A DNA stretch of 37,855 nt. Source: DAOPZC01 sp035353175 (GTDB lineage Bacteria > Verrucomicrobiota > Kiritimatiellia > RFP12 > UBA1067). A program made the translations under genes and the position numbers. Below are positions 25,530 through 34,248 of this stretch, one piece after another (position 1 is the stretch's first letter; every line of letters starts with the position of its first letter). Where the stretch lies: assembly GCA_035353175.1 (NCBI GenBank), contig DAOPZC010000047.1, positions 1-37,855 on the forward strand. Reading direction: 5' to 3'. The notes under the pieces were generated by a model. The model had not been told where the DNA came from. It searched no databases and worked only from the letters and a program-made list of their open reading frames with translations.

Positions 25530-27329
25530 ATGCAAAACACACCGAACCCAGTGCTCCCGTCAGGGAATCCCCGTTCTTCTTCGCGCGACCTGCTTCACAC
25601 GGTCTTGCTCGCCTGTGCGATTTTTCTTATCCCCGTTCTTTTCGGAACACTCTTTGTCCTGACCGTCCACCGTTTGGCGCCCCCGGCATCTCCGCCCGCC
25701 GCCGACGCGGCCGCAGCGCTCACCAACCGCCTCTACGACGGCAGCGCCATGAACGTCGCTCAGCTCACTGCCCTGACGCGCGACTTGCGCGACAGCGGTT
25801 ATGACACCGAGGACGCGAATCTCCGGGTCTGGGCCGCGCGTGCCCAAGAGCCCGAAGTCCTTTTCCGGGTACGTCCACCGGAAAGCGGCAAGAAATGGAA
25901 CTGGCACCTCTCCCAGGACGGGCTGTTTGCGATTGCCGTTTCCGTCCAGCTTGATGGACTCGCGCGCCGCACAGTCGGCCTCTACGACCTTGTCTCAGAG
26001 TCGTGGGCTTGGACAAACACGCTTCCGTGGCCCGACACGCACGAGCGGCCTTACGTCTTTGGCCGGCACCTCATTTTGCGCTATTCAAAAAACGCGACGC
26101 GCTTCGCGCTTGAAGTGGACGCCCAAGGCAAAATCGTCAACGTCGACAAGCTCGGCAAAGGCTATTTTGACGCCGCGCCTGCGGTTCCTTCCGTCGCGTT
26201 GTTCCCGGGCAAAGCGGTGGCCGTCAAGAACGGCGTCTTTTTCGCCAGTGACGCGCAGGATGACACGCTTCTCGGATATGCGCAGGAGCCCCTTCCCGGT
26301 CTGCGGTACGTCGGCAAGGGCGACGTCAACACGCTTTTCTCTGGCAATGGCCTCCTGAAGTTCACCGTAGCCCAAGGACGCGTCACCGTCGCCGACAGCC
26401 TGACGCAAACCGTCCTGCAACATATCGACGCCTGGCCGCACAGCACCAACACGACTGTGACGGGCACGCTCACCACCCACGACGGGTCCCGCCTCACCGT
26501 CTTTCTCAAAACAATCCTCGCCGGCGTTCCGCCGGTCGTGCGCGAGTGGAGCGTCGCCATCGACCTCTACACTGGCACCGTGATCAAAAGTTTCAATGCC
26601 GACGCGCTGTTCGCAAAGCCCAAGCGCCCCGCCAGTCTCCAAGCTCTTTCCCCCGACGGACGCTGGCAGCTTTCGGTAGACGCCTCGAATCAACTGTCCC
26701 TTGCTTCGGTTCCCCAAAAGCGCGACATTGCGCGCATCTCCCTCGCGGCGCTCGGCATACGGAGCCCCCTCAGCTACCTAGCCTTCCTCGAGCAGGGGCG
26801 CCACGTGGTGCTCCGGCAAAACGACAACTTCTGGCTCTTGGATTTCGCGGTCGCTAAGGAGTACGGCGACCTGATGATGCGCAGAGCCGACAGCACGAAC
26901 GCGATCCCCTGCACGGCGTCCACGAATCAGGCGCCCGGGACCGCGTCCTCTTCCGACGGGCTCCTTGCGACCTCGCCGGAAGGGTATGGCGTGTCCGCTC
27001 CCTTCGACGCCGACACACTCGCTTACGCGACGGCCCCCAATGCGACGCCCCCCTCTTACCAGGCCATGCGGGCCGAAGTTTTTGCAGCCAACCAGGCGTG
27101 GGGATACGCCGCCGCTCTGCTTGAGCAGACCCGCGTGCTCCAGGCGTATGATTCACGGGCTCCGCGGGTCAACCCGTTACTGCTCGCGCGTTACCATATT
27201 CTCTCTGACCAGAAACAGAAGGCCCGCCTCGTCTGCCGCGAGGCGCTCCAAACCTTGATCGCCGACCCCAGCGACTACAACCGCATGCCCCGCTACCAGC
27301 TGCAGGGCCTGCTTTTCTCTACGCCATAG
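25530..27329 (+). CDS. Unrecognised membrane-anchored protein, possible propeller plus helical-repeat domains
   Basis: 599 residues, not recognised. One membrane helix (about 21-48) follows a short Ser/Arg-rich N terminus. A Pro/Ala-rich stretch follows, and the remaining 540 residues probably lie outside the cytoplasm. From about 120 to 460 there are repeated strand-rich segments, some resembling beta-propeller blades (LSQDGLFAIAVSV, LSPDGRWQLSVDASNQLSLASV, then NDNFWLLDF). From about 525 a helical, TPR-like tail follows (NQAWGYAAALLEQ, KQKARLVCREAL). Domain labels are inferences. It starts 3 bases after the Amidase_3 stop, so it is most likely co-transcribed and may serve cell-wall remodelling. 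It could be lineage-specific. Confidence 0.6.
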   Translation: MQNTPNPVLPSGNPRSSSRDLLHTVLLACAIFLIPVLFGTLFVLTVHRLAPPASPPAADAAAALTNRLYDGSAMNVAQLTALTRDLRDSGYDTEDANLRVWAARAQEPEVLFRVRPPESGKKWNWHLSQDGLFAIAVSVQLDGLARRTVGLYDLVSESWAWTNTLPWPDTHERPYVFGRHLILRYSKNATRFALEVDAQGKIVNVDKLGKGYFDAAPAVPSVALFPGKAVAVKNGVFFASDAQDDTLLGYAQEPLPGLRYVGKGDVNTLFSGNGLLKFTVAQGRVTVADSLTQTVLQHIDAWPHSTNTTVTGTLTTHDGSRLTVFLKTILAGVPPVVREWSVAIDLYTGTVIKSFNADALFAKPKRPASLQALSPDGRWQLSVDASNQLSLASVPQKRDIARISLAALGIRSPLSYLAFLEQGRHVVLRQNDNFWLLDFAVAKEYGDLMMRRADSTNAIPCTASTNQAPGTASSSDGLLATSPEGYGVSAPFDADTLAYATAPNATPPSYQAMRAEVFAANQAWGYAAALLEQTRVLQAYDSRAPRVNPLLLARYHILSDQKQKARLVCREALQTLIADPSDYNRMPRYQLQGLLFSTP

Positions 27330-27374
27330 CGCCGTGAATGTCTCCGGAATCCCAGCACTGTAAACGCTGTGCCC

Positions 27375-27412
27375 CAAGCAAGAATCGCTTCATGATTATC
27401 GATTCTTGCTTG
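27375..27412. repeat. 13-bp perfect inverted repeat upstream of the V-ATPase operon
   Basis: CAAGCAAGAATCG (27375-27387) and CGATTCTTGCTTG (27400-27412) are exact inverse copies around a 12-base spacer. It lies 46 bases after the stop of the unknown gene and its right arm overlaps the candidate -35 box of the V-ATPase. There is no T-run after it. It could act as a terminator-like RNA hairpin, as an operator for a dimeric protein, or both. Confidence 0.75.
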
Positions 27413-27439
27413 ACCTGTCTTGCGGACGCTCATTAATAT
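27410..27439 (+). promoter_or_regulatory. Candidate promoter of the V-ATPase operon
   Basis: TTGACC (27410-27415) and TAATAT (27434-27439) are 18 bases apart. The expected transcript start would leave a leader of about 70 bases before the subunit E ATG. Confidence 0.45.
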
Positions 27440-27475
27440 ACCGCCTGCTTAGGATTATAGGGGGGCGAAGACATC

Positions 27476-27494
27476 TCGCCGGATGATTCGGCGA
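27476..27494 (+). repeat. Small hairpin in the V-ATPase leader
   Basis: TCGCCG (27476-27481) and CGGCGA (27489-27494) form a 6-bp stem with a 7-base loop, ending 21 bases before the subunit E ATG. It may affect translation or be chance. Confidence 0.3.
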
Positions 27495-27515
27495 ACATTC
27501 CAATTCAGGTGATTT

Positions 27516-28106
27516 ATGACACAAGACTTGCAACAGCTATTGGAAAAAATCCAGCGCGACGGCGTCGACAAGGCCAAGGCTGAAGCGGACAAACTTCTGG
27601 CTGAAGCGCGCGCCCAAGCCAAAGCCACCATCGAGTCCGCACACGCCGAGGCCGCGAAAGTCAAAGCCGAGGCCCGGCAGGAGGCCGAGTCTTTCGAACG
27701 GCGGGCAGAAGAGACCATGCGGCAGTCCGCGCGCGACACCGTGTTGAACGTCGAAAAGGCTGTCACCACCCTGTTCCAGCGGCTGCTGCTCAAAGACGTT
27801 ACCGCCGCTCTGAACGAGAAGACCGACTTGGTCGCCGGGCTCGCAGCCGAGGCGGTCCGCGCCTATCTCGGAGAAAAGGATGGTGTCGAGATCGCGGCCG
27901 CCTCAAAGCTGGCGGACATTCTGCGTGCGAAATTAGCGGCTGAGGCCGCCGAAGGCGTGTCGGTGGTTACCGACGAGACCACGGGGGCGGGCTTCCGGGT
28001 CCGGCTCGCGAATGGGCGCGTCGAGCATACGTTTACCGGCGCTGCGGTCGCCGAGTCGCTCGCCAAACAGTTACGGCCCCGCCTCGCCGCCCTGCTGAAG
28101 CCATGA
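27516..28106 (+). CDS. atpE: V-type ATPase subunit E
   Basis: 196 residues. Subunit E is part of the peripheral stalk that holds the catalytic head still. The first 80 residues are a long charged coiled-coil (DKAKAEADKLLAEARAQAK ...), followed by a globular C-terminal domain, as in bacterial V-type E subunits. Sequence identity in this family is low, so the call also rests on its place as first gene of the operon, which is where E lies in Chlamydia. AGGTG lies 4 bases before the ATG. Its 3' end overlaps the next gene by 4 bases (ATGA). Confidence 0.83.
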   Translation: MTQDLQQLLEKIQRDGVDKAKAEADKLLAEARAQAKATIESAHAEAAKVKAEARQEAESFERRAEETMRQSARDTVLNVEKAVTTLFQRLLLKDVTAALNEKTDLVAGLAAEAVRAYLGEKDGVEIAAASKLADILRAKLAAEAAEGVSVVTDETTGAGFRVRLANGRVEHTFTGAAVAESLAKQLRPRLAALLKP

Positions 28107-28636
28107 GTCTTCTCTACCTACTTTCCAGCCTGCCCATGCTGAGCTTCGACGCCGCACCGGCCATCACGCCCGCGAAGTTTCTTGAGGCGTGCCACGAGCA
28201 GCTCGGCGCCGCGGATGCCGAGGCGGCCGAAGCGCTTCTGCGCGGTGAGCCGAGCGGCCACCCGTTCGTCGCGGCTTGGAAAGACAAAGACACCATCCTC
28301 CGTAACGCGGCCGCCCGTGAACGGGCCCGTCTCTCCGGCAAAGAGGCCGACCGCTGGGTGCGCCCCGCGCAGGGCTGCGACGGCCAGATCGAGAGTCTCG
28401 TCGAAGATGCCTTCCAAGAGTCCGACCCGTTGAAAAGGGAGAAAGAACTGGACAAGGCACGCTGGCTGATCGCTGAGGAGTTGCAGGGACCTGACCCGCT
28501 GAGCGTCAAGGTGGTTTTTGCCTACGCGGTGAAGCTCGCGATCCTCTCGCGCTGGGGCGCGCTCGGCAAAGACCGCGGCCGTCAAACCTTCGACCGGCTC
28601 ACGCAAATCCCTATCAATCTGGATGCGGGCGACTGA
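28103..28636 (+). CDS. V-ATPase operon DUF2764-type protein
   Basis: 177 residues. It begins SLLYLLSSLPMLSFD and continues as an all-helical, charged protein (WLIAEELQGPDPLSVKVVFAYAVKLAILSRW). A gene of this kind lies between E and A in the V-ATPase operons of Chlamydia and relatives, and is described as DUF2764. No canonical subunit C or F is found in this operon, so this protein may fill a central-stalk or rotor-cap role; that is inference. The start overlaps the subunit E stop (ATGA). Confidence 0.72.
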   Translation: MSLLYLLSSLPMLSFDAAPAITPAKFLEACHEQLGAADAEAAEALLRGEPSGHPFVAAWKDKDTILRNAAARERARLSGKEADRWVRPAQGCDGQIESLVEDAFQESDPLKREKELDKARWLIAEELQGPDPLSVKVVFAYAVKLAILSRWGALGKDRGRQTFDRLTQIPINLDAGD

Positions 28637-28671
28637 CCGTTCGCCCCAACGAGAAGCGGAAAAACATTCTT

Positions 28672-30414
28672 ATGGAAACAACAGGAAAAATCGTCGGTGT
28701 CAACGGGAACATGATCACCGTTGCGTTTGACGGCGCGGTCGCCCAGAACGAAGTGGGCTACGCCTGCATCGCGCGGGAAGGCGGCACGCAGCGACTGATG
28801 AGCGAAATCGTCCGCATCCGCGGGCGGCTGTCCGACATGCAGGTCTTCGAAGACACGCGCGATCTTCAGGTCGGCGACGCTGTGGCCTTCACCGGCAACC
28901 TGCTGGCCGCCGAGCTCGGCCCCGGGCTGCTCAAGCAGATCTACGACGGACTCCAGAACCCCCTGCCGCGCCTTGCCGAACAGTGCGGTTTCTTCCTCCA
29001 GCGCGGCACCTACCTGAAAGCGCTCGACCGCGAGCAAAAGTGGGATTTCACTCCGGCCGCCAAACCCGGCGACCGAATCACCGCCGGCGAGACGCTCGGC
29101 ACAGTCCCAGAAGGCATTTTCAAGCACCGCATCATGGCGCCGTTCGCCCTGCGCGGAGTCTACACCGTCAAGCGGGTGGCTCCGGCAGGCGCCTATACGG
29201 TGGACCACGAGATCGCCGTCGTCACCGACGCCGACGGGCTCGACCACAGCGTCACGATGCTTCAGCGCTGGCCCGTCAAGCTGCCGGTCACATGCTTCGC
29301 GGAACGCCTGAAGCCGGTGGACACCATGACCACCCGCGTCCGCTCAATCGACACCTTCTTTCCGGTCGCGCTGGGCGGGACCTACTGCATCCCCGGCCCC
29401 TTCGGCGCGGGCAAGACCGTCCTGCAGCAGACCACCTCGCGTTACGCCGACGTGGACATCGTGGTGTTCGCGGCCTGCGGCGAGCGGGCCGGCGAAGTGG
29501 TGGAGACGCTGCGCGAGTTCCCGGAGCTCGAAGACCCCCGTACCGGCAAGCCGCTGATGGACCGCACGGTCATCATCTGCAACACCTCTTCTATGCCGGT
29601 GGCGGCCCGCGAAGCCTCGGTCTACACCGCGGTCACGATCGCCAGCTACTACCGCCAGATGGGGCTGAACGTCCTGCTGCTCGCTGATTCCACCTCGCGC
29701 TGGGCGCAGGCGCTGCGTGAGCTCTCGGGCCGGCTCGAAGAGATCCCCGGCGAGGAGGCGTTTCCCGCCTATCTCGAATCCCTGATCGCCAACTTCTACG
29801 AGCGCGCCGGACGGGTGCGGCTCAAAGACGGCACCACCGGCTCAGTCACGATCGGCGGCACGGTCTCGCCCGCCGGCGGCAACTTCGACGAGCCCGTCAC
29901 CCAAGCCACGCTCAAGGTGGTCGGCGCGTTCCACGGACTCTCCCGCGCGCGCTCCGACGCGCGCCGCTACCCGGCCATCGACCCCCTCGAAAGCTGGAGC
30001 AAGTACAGGAGCATCATCGAGAAGGCACGCGAGGAGGGCATGCGCGCGATCCTGCGCAAAGGCAACGACGTGGCGCAGATGATGAAAGTCGTCGGCGAAG
30101 AAGGCACCAGCATCGGCGACTTCACCGCCTACCTCAAAGGCGAGTTCCTCGACGCGGTTTACCTGCAGCAGAACGCCTTCAACGACGTCGACGCGGCCAC
30201 GCCCGCCGACCGCCAGCGCGACATGTTCGACGTGGCCGAGAAAGCCCTGCTCGCCGACTACCCGTTCGCGGACAAGGGCACCGCCCGCAAATTTTTCCAA
30301 GGCCTGACGCAGACGTTCATCGACTGGAACATGACAGCGCGGGACCTGCCGGAGTACGCCGCCCGGCGCGACGCTCTGGCCAAGATGATCGAGGAGGCTT
30401 CCCGCCATGTATAA
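28672..30414 (+). CDS. atpA: V-type ATPase catalytic subunit A
   Basis: 580 residues, normal length. The catalytic subunit binds and hydrolyses, or makes, ATP. The N-terminal beta barrel (GKIVGVNGNMITVAF) is followed by the A-specific insert region, the P-loop GPFGAGKTVLQQ (about 240-251), the CGERAGEVVE Glu region, NTSSMPVAAREASVYTAVTIASYYR, LLADSTSRWAQALRE and GGNFDEPVTQATL. All expected nucleotide-site motifs are intact. The ATG at 28672 follows DUF2764 by 35 bases; only a poor purine stretch precedes it. The 3' end overlaps subunit B by 8 bases. Confidence 0.96.
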   Translation: METTGKIVGVNGNMITVAFDGAVAQNEVGYACIAREGGTQRLMSEIVRIRGRLSDMQVFEDTRDLQVGDAVAFTGNLLAAELGPGLLKQIYDGLQNPLPRLAEQCGFFLQRGTYLKALDREQKWDFTPAAKPGDRITAGETLGTVPEGIFKHRIMAPFALRGVYTVKRVAPAGAYTVDHEIAVVTDADGLDHSVTMLQRWPVKLPVTCFAERLKPVDTMTTRVRSIDTFFPVALGGTYCIPGPFGAGKTVLQQTTSRYADVDIVVFAACGERAGEVVETLREFPELEDPRTGKPLMDRTVIICNTSSMPVAAREASVYTAVTIASYYRQMGLNVLLLADSTSRWAQALRELSGRLEEIPGEEAFPAYLESLIANFYERAGRVRLKDGTTGSVTIGGTVSPAGGNFDEPVTQATLKVVGAFHGLSRARSDARRYPAIDPLESWSKYRSIIEKAREEGMRAILRKGNDVAQMMKVVGEEGTSIGDFTAYLKGEFLDAVYLQQNAFNDVDAATPADRQRDMFDVAEKALLADYPFADKGTARKFFQGLTQTFIDWNMTARDLPEYAARRDALAKMIEEASRHV

Positions 30415-31711
30415 GGTTTACCACACCATCGACAGCCTTGCCGGCAGCGTGATTACGCTCCGCGCCAAAGGCGTCAAATACCGCGAACTCGCCGAGGTCT
30501 CATCGCGGAGCGGCACGTCGCTCGCGCAGGTCATCAAGCTCGACGGCAACACCGTCACGCTGCAGGTTTTCGCGGGCGCGCGCGGCATCGCGACCGACGG
30601 CAAGGTCCGGTTCCTCGGCCACCCCATGCGCGTCCCCTTTTCCGACGCGCTACTCGGGCGCGCTTTCACCGGCAGCGCCGTGCCCCGCGACACGGGGCCG
30701 GCCCTCACCGACAACCTGATCGACATCGGCACGCCGTCGGTGAACCCCGCCAAGCGCATCATGCCGCGCAACATGGTCCGCACCAACATCCCGATGATCG
30801 ACGTTTTCAACTCGCTGGTCGAGTCGCAGAAGCTGCCGGTCTTCGCCCGCGCCGGCGAGCCATACAACCCGCTGCTCGCGCGCATCGCCCTGCAGGCCGA
30901 GGTCGACATCATCATCCTCGGCGGCATGGGATTGAAATACGACGACTACCTCGCCTTCCGCGACACGCTTGACGAGAGCGGCGCACTCTCCCGAACCGTG
31001 ATGTTCGTGCACACCGCCTCCGACCCGATCGTCGAATGCATGCTCGTGCCGGACATCTCGCTCGCCACGGCCGAGCAGTTCGCGCTGCAGGGCAAGAAGG
31101 TGCTCGTGCTGCTCACCGACATGACCAGCTTCGCGGATGCCCTCAAGGAGATCGCCATCACCATGGAGCAGATCCCATCCAACCGCGGCTACCCCGGCGA
31201 CCTCTATTCTCAGCTCGCCTCGCGCTACGAGAAAGCCGTCGACTTTGAAGGCGCAGGGTCCATCACCATCCTCGCGGTCACCACGATGCCCGGCGACGAC
31301 GTGACCCACCCCGTGCCGGACAACACCGGCTACATCACGGAAGGCCAGTTCTACCTGCGCAACGGACGCATCGAGCCCTTTGGCTCCCTCAGCCGCCTGA
31401 AACAGCAGGTGAACAAGAACACGCGCGAAGACCACCGCACCATCATGGACGCCATGATCAAGCTCTACGCCTCCTTCAAGGAAACGCAGGAAAAGCAGTC
31501 CATGGGTTTCCGCATGAGCGACTGGGACGGCAAGTTGCTGAAGTACGGCGCGCGCTTCGAGCGGGAGATGATGGACCTTTCCGTCAACATTCCCCTTGAG
31601 AAGGCGCTCGACCTCGGCTGGCAGATCCTGTCCGACTGCTTCACCCCGGACGAGACCGGCATTCCCTCCAAGCTGACAAACACCTTCTGGCCGAAGGCCC
31701 GCGCGGATTAA
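30407..31711 (+). CDS. atpB: V-type ATPase regulatory subunit B
   Basis: 434 residues. The non-catalytic subunit alternates with A in the head. As expected it lacks a P-loop at the equivalent site. Conserved blocks include GIATDGKVRFLGHP, VNPAKRIMPRNMVRTNIPMIDVFNSLVESQKLPVF, VLVLLTDMTSFADALKEI, PSNRGYPGDLYSQLASRYEKA and VTTMPGDDVTHPVPDNTGYITEGQFYL. The start overlaps subunit A. The length is slightly short for B (about 430-470), typical of the chlamydia/spirochaete branch. Confidence 0.96.
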   Translation: MYKVYHTIDSLAGSVITLRAKGVKYRELAEVSSRSGTSLAQVIKLDGNTVTLQVFAGARGIATDGKVRFLGHPMRVPFSDALLGRAFTGSAVPRDTGPALTDNLIDIGTPSVNPAKRIMPRNMVRTNIPMIDVFNSLVESQKLPVFARAGEPYNPLLARIALQAEVDIIILGGMGLKYDDYLAFRDTLDESGALSRTVMFVHTASDPIVECMLVPDISLATAEQFALQGKKVLVLLTDMTSFADALKEIAITMEQIPSNRGYPGDLYSQLASRYEKAVDFEGAGSITILAVTTMPGDDVTHPVPDNTGYITEGQFYLRNGRIEPFGSLSRLKQQVNKNTREDHRTIMDAMIKLYASFKETQEKQSMGFRMSDWDGKLLKYGARFEREMMDLSVNIPLEKALDLGWQILSDCFTPDETGIPSKLTNTFWPKARAD

Positions 31712-31725
31712 GGGACTCCGACACC

Positions 31726-32340
31726 ATGGCGAAGATCAAACACACGAAGACCGAGCTGAAAGCGCAAAACGACGCGCTCAAGCGCTTCCTGCGGTTCCTG
31801 CCGATGCTGCAACTCAAAAAACAGCAGCTGCAGGCCGAGATCTCCGCCATCGCCGCCCGCATCGAGGAGGTCGCGTCCCGCGAAGACGCCGCCCTCGCCT
31901 CGCTCGACGCGTGGGTCACGCTCTTCTCCGAGTCCGGCGACACGCTCGAAAGCCTCGTCGCCGTCAGCCGCGTCGTCACGGACGCCAGCAACATCGCGGG
32001 CGTGACCATTCCGGTCTTCAACCGCATCGAGACCTCGTTCGCCGAAATCGACCTGTTCGCCACACCGCCCTGGTTCGACTCCGCGGCCGAGATGCTGACG
32101 ACGGTCCTCGGGCTCAAGGCAGAGCGCCTCGTGCTCGAAAAGCAGCGCGAACTCGTGGCCCGCGAGCTGAACACCACCTCGCAGCGCGTAAACCTCTTTG
32201 AAAAAGTCAAAATCCCCGAGTGCCGCGAGAACATCCGCGTCATCAAGATCGCGATCGGCGACGAGCAGACCGCGTCGGTGACCCGCGGCAAGATCGCGAA
32301 AGGCCGGGCCCGCCAGTCCGACGAGGAGGATGCGGCATGA
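31726..32340 (+). CDS. atpD: V-type ATPase subunit D (central rotor)
   Basis: 204 residues. Subunit D is the antiparallel coiled-coil axle that turns inside the A3B3 head. Visible are the N-terminal helix (KIKHTKTELKAQNDALKRFLRFLPMLQLKKQQLQ) and the C-terminal helix ending TSQRVNLFEKVKIPECRENIRVIKIAIGDEQ, a hallmark of D subunits (R-RVNALE---P). The start lies 14 bases after subunit B. The stop overlaps the subunit I ATG (ATGA), so translation is coupled. Confidence 0.93.
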   Translation: MAKIKHTKTELKAQNDALKRFLRFLPMLQLKKQQLQAEISAIAARIEEVASREDAALASLDAWVTLFSESGDTLESLVAVSRVVTDASNIAGVTIPVFNRIETSFAEIDLFATPPWFDSAAEMLTTVLGLKAERLVLEKQRELVARELNTTSQRVNLFEKVKIPECRENIRVIKIAIGDEQTASVTRGKIAKGRARQSDEEDAA

Positions 32341-34178
32341 TCGTCCCCATGAAACACCTCACGCTCCTGTGCGTGGCCTCCATGCGGGAAACAACGCTCG
32401 AACGCCTGCGCGAGCTGGGCGCGGCGCATCTGAACCTCAGCGCCTCCGATTCCGAAGCTTACCGCCATGCGCAGGCCAGGCTGTCCGTCGCGCGCCACGC
32501 GCTGCAGATCCTGAAGGACGCCCTCGCAGGGAAGCCGGTGTCGCCGACGACCGTCGGCCCGCACAAGGTCCACGGCCATGAGATGAGCGGCGAGGCTTTG
32601 CTCAAAGCGCCCCTGCCCGCTTCCGCAGGCGACGCAGCGGCGAAAATCGACGCGATCCGCCACCTCGCCGACATGCGGCAAGCGCTGGTGAACGAGTCCG
32701 AACGCCTTGACAGCGACATCGCGCTCTACCAGCCCTTCGGCGATTTCGACGTCACCCTGCCGTCCAAGCTGACGGCACAGGGGGTTCAGGTTCAGCTTTT
32801 CAGGGCACCGGTCAACACCACCTTCATCGAGCGCGACGGCGTCCTGATCCAAGAGTTCGCGGCCGACCAGAACTTCACCTACGGTGCCATGATCGGCCCG
32901 GGCGAACTTCCCGAAAGCTGCGAACGCGTCACCCTTCCGGAAGCGTCCGCGTCCGTGCTGCAGACCCGCTACGACGAAACGGTTGCGCGCGCCGGGCAAA
33001 TCACCGGCCGCCTGCGGCACGCCGCGGACGACGCCGCCGACCTAGAGCGCGAGGTGACACGCCTCACCGACATCAGCGATTTCGCGAACGCCGCAGACAC
33101 CATGCAGGCGAACGGCGCGGTGGCGTGGATCACCGGCTGGCTGCCCGCCGACCAAGAGGAGTCGCTGCGCGATCTGGCTCAGGAAAATTCCTGGGGGCTG
33201 CTGGCCCGCGATCCCGAGCCGGGCGAGACGCCCCCCACGCTGCTGCGTCCGCCCCGCCTGTTCCGTCCCATGCAGGCGTTGTTCGACGCGCTGGGCATTG
33301 CGCCGGCCTACAACGAGTCCGACGTCAGCGTGCCCTTTTTCTGCTTCTTCAGCATCTTTTTCGCGATGCTCGTTGGCGACGGCGGCTACGGCGCGCTGAT
33401 ATTCCTGCTGACGCTGCGCGTGCGCCGCAAAATGCCCAAGGCTCCCCGCGCGCCTTTTGTCCTGCTCTACTTCTTCGCCCTCGCGACCCTCGTCTGGGGC
33501 GTTCTTTCGAACACGTGGTTCGGCACCCATCCCAAATTCGCGGACAACGCGGCCAGCCTCTGGCTGAATCACCCCGAGAACGGGATCAACAACATGATGC
33601 TGTTCTGCTTCACGCTCGGCGTCATCCATCTGTCCGTGGCGCGGATCTGGAACGCCATCAGCCTCTTCCCCGACACCAAGTTCCTGGCCCAAATCGGCTG
33701 GCTCGGCGTGATCTGGTTCATGTACTGCATGTCCTGCAGCATCGTCGGCATCTTTCAGGCGCCGGTGTTCATCTACCCTGTCTTCGGGGTGTCAGTCCTG
33801 CTGCTCTTCCTCTTCACCCTCAAGCGGAGCGAGCTCAAGACAAACGGCATCGAGCTCGGCATGCTGCCGCTCAACATCGTCAGCGCACTCGGCGACATCA
33901 TCTCCTACGTTCGACTCTTCGCCGTGGGATTAGCATCGGTCAAGGTGGCGGAGAACTTCAACAGCATGGCCATCGGCATGAATCTGCCGCTCTGGGCAAA
34001 GATCGTCCCCATGGTGCTGATCCTGCTGATCGGGCACGGCCTCAACTTCGCGATGGCGGGGCTCAGCATCCTCGTGCACGCCGTGCGCCTGAACACATTG
34101 GAGTTTTCCAACCACAAGGGCGTCACCTGGGCGGGCTATGCCTTCAGGCCCTTCAAACGGAAAGCCGACGCGACGTGA
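32337..34178 (+). CDS. atpI: V-type ATPase membrane subunit I (stator, subunit a)
   Basis: 613 residues. A long cytoplasmic N-terminal half with coiled-coil character (about 1-330) joins the peripheral stalk. The C-terminal half has about seven membrane segments, starting VPFFCFFSIFFAMLVGDGGYGALIF. The essential stator arginine for ion transfer is R526 in ISYVRLFAVGLAS. The ATG at 32337 is chosen because GAGGAGGA lies 6 bases before it and it forms an ATGA overlap with subunit D; the open frame further upstream is not coding. Confidence 0.94.
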   Translation: MIVPMKHLTLLCVASMRETTLERLRELGAAHLNLSASDSEAYRHAQARLSVARHALQILKDALAGKPVSPTTVGPHKVHGHEMSGEALLKAPLPASAGDAAAKIDAIRHLADMRQALVNESERLDSDIALYQPFGDFDVTLPSKLTAQGVQVQLFRAPVNTTFIERDGVLIQEFAADQNFTYGAMIGPGELPESCERVTLPEASASVLQTRYDETVARAGQITGRLRHAADDAADLEREVTRLTDISDFANAADTMQANGAVAWITGWLPADQEESLRDLAQENSWGLLARDPEPGETPPTLLRPPRLFRPMQALFDALGIAPAYNESDVSVPFFCFFSIFFAMLVGDGGYGALIFLLTLRVRRKMPKAPRAPFVLLYFFALATLVWGVLSNTWFGTHPKFADNAASLWLNHPENGINNMMLFCFTLGVIHLSVARIWNAISLFPDTKFLAQIGWLGVIWFMYCMSCSIVGIFQAPVFIYPVFGVSVLLLFLFTLKRSELKTNGIELGMLPLNIVSALGDIISYVRLFAVGLASVKVAENFNSMAIGMNLPLWAKIVPMVLILLIGHGLNFAMAGLSILVHAVRLNTLEFSNHKGVTWAGYAFRPFKRKADAT

Positions 34179-34248
34179 GTTCCCCTTTCAGGACAGCCAT
34201 CGCTCCATTTCAAAATCAGAACTTTCACACACCAAACGGAGAAACACC

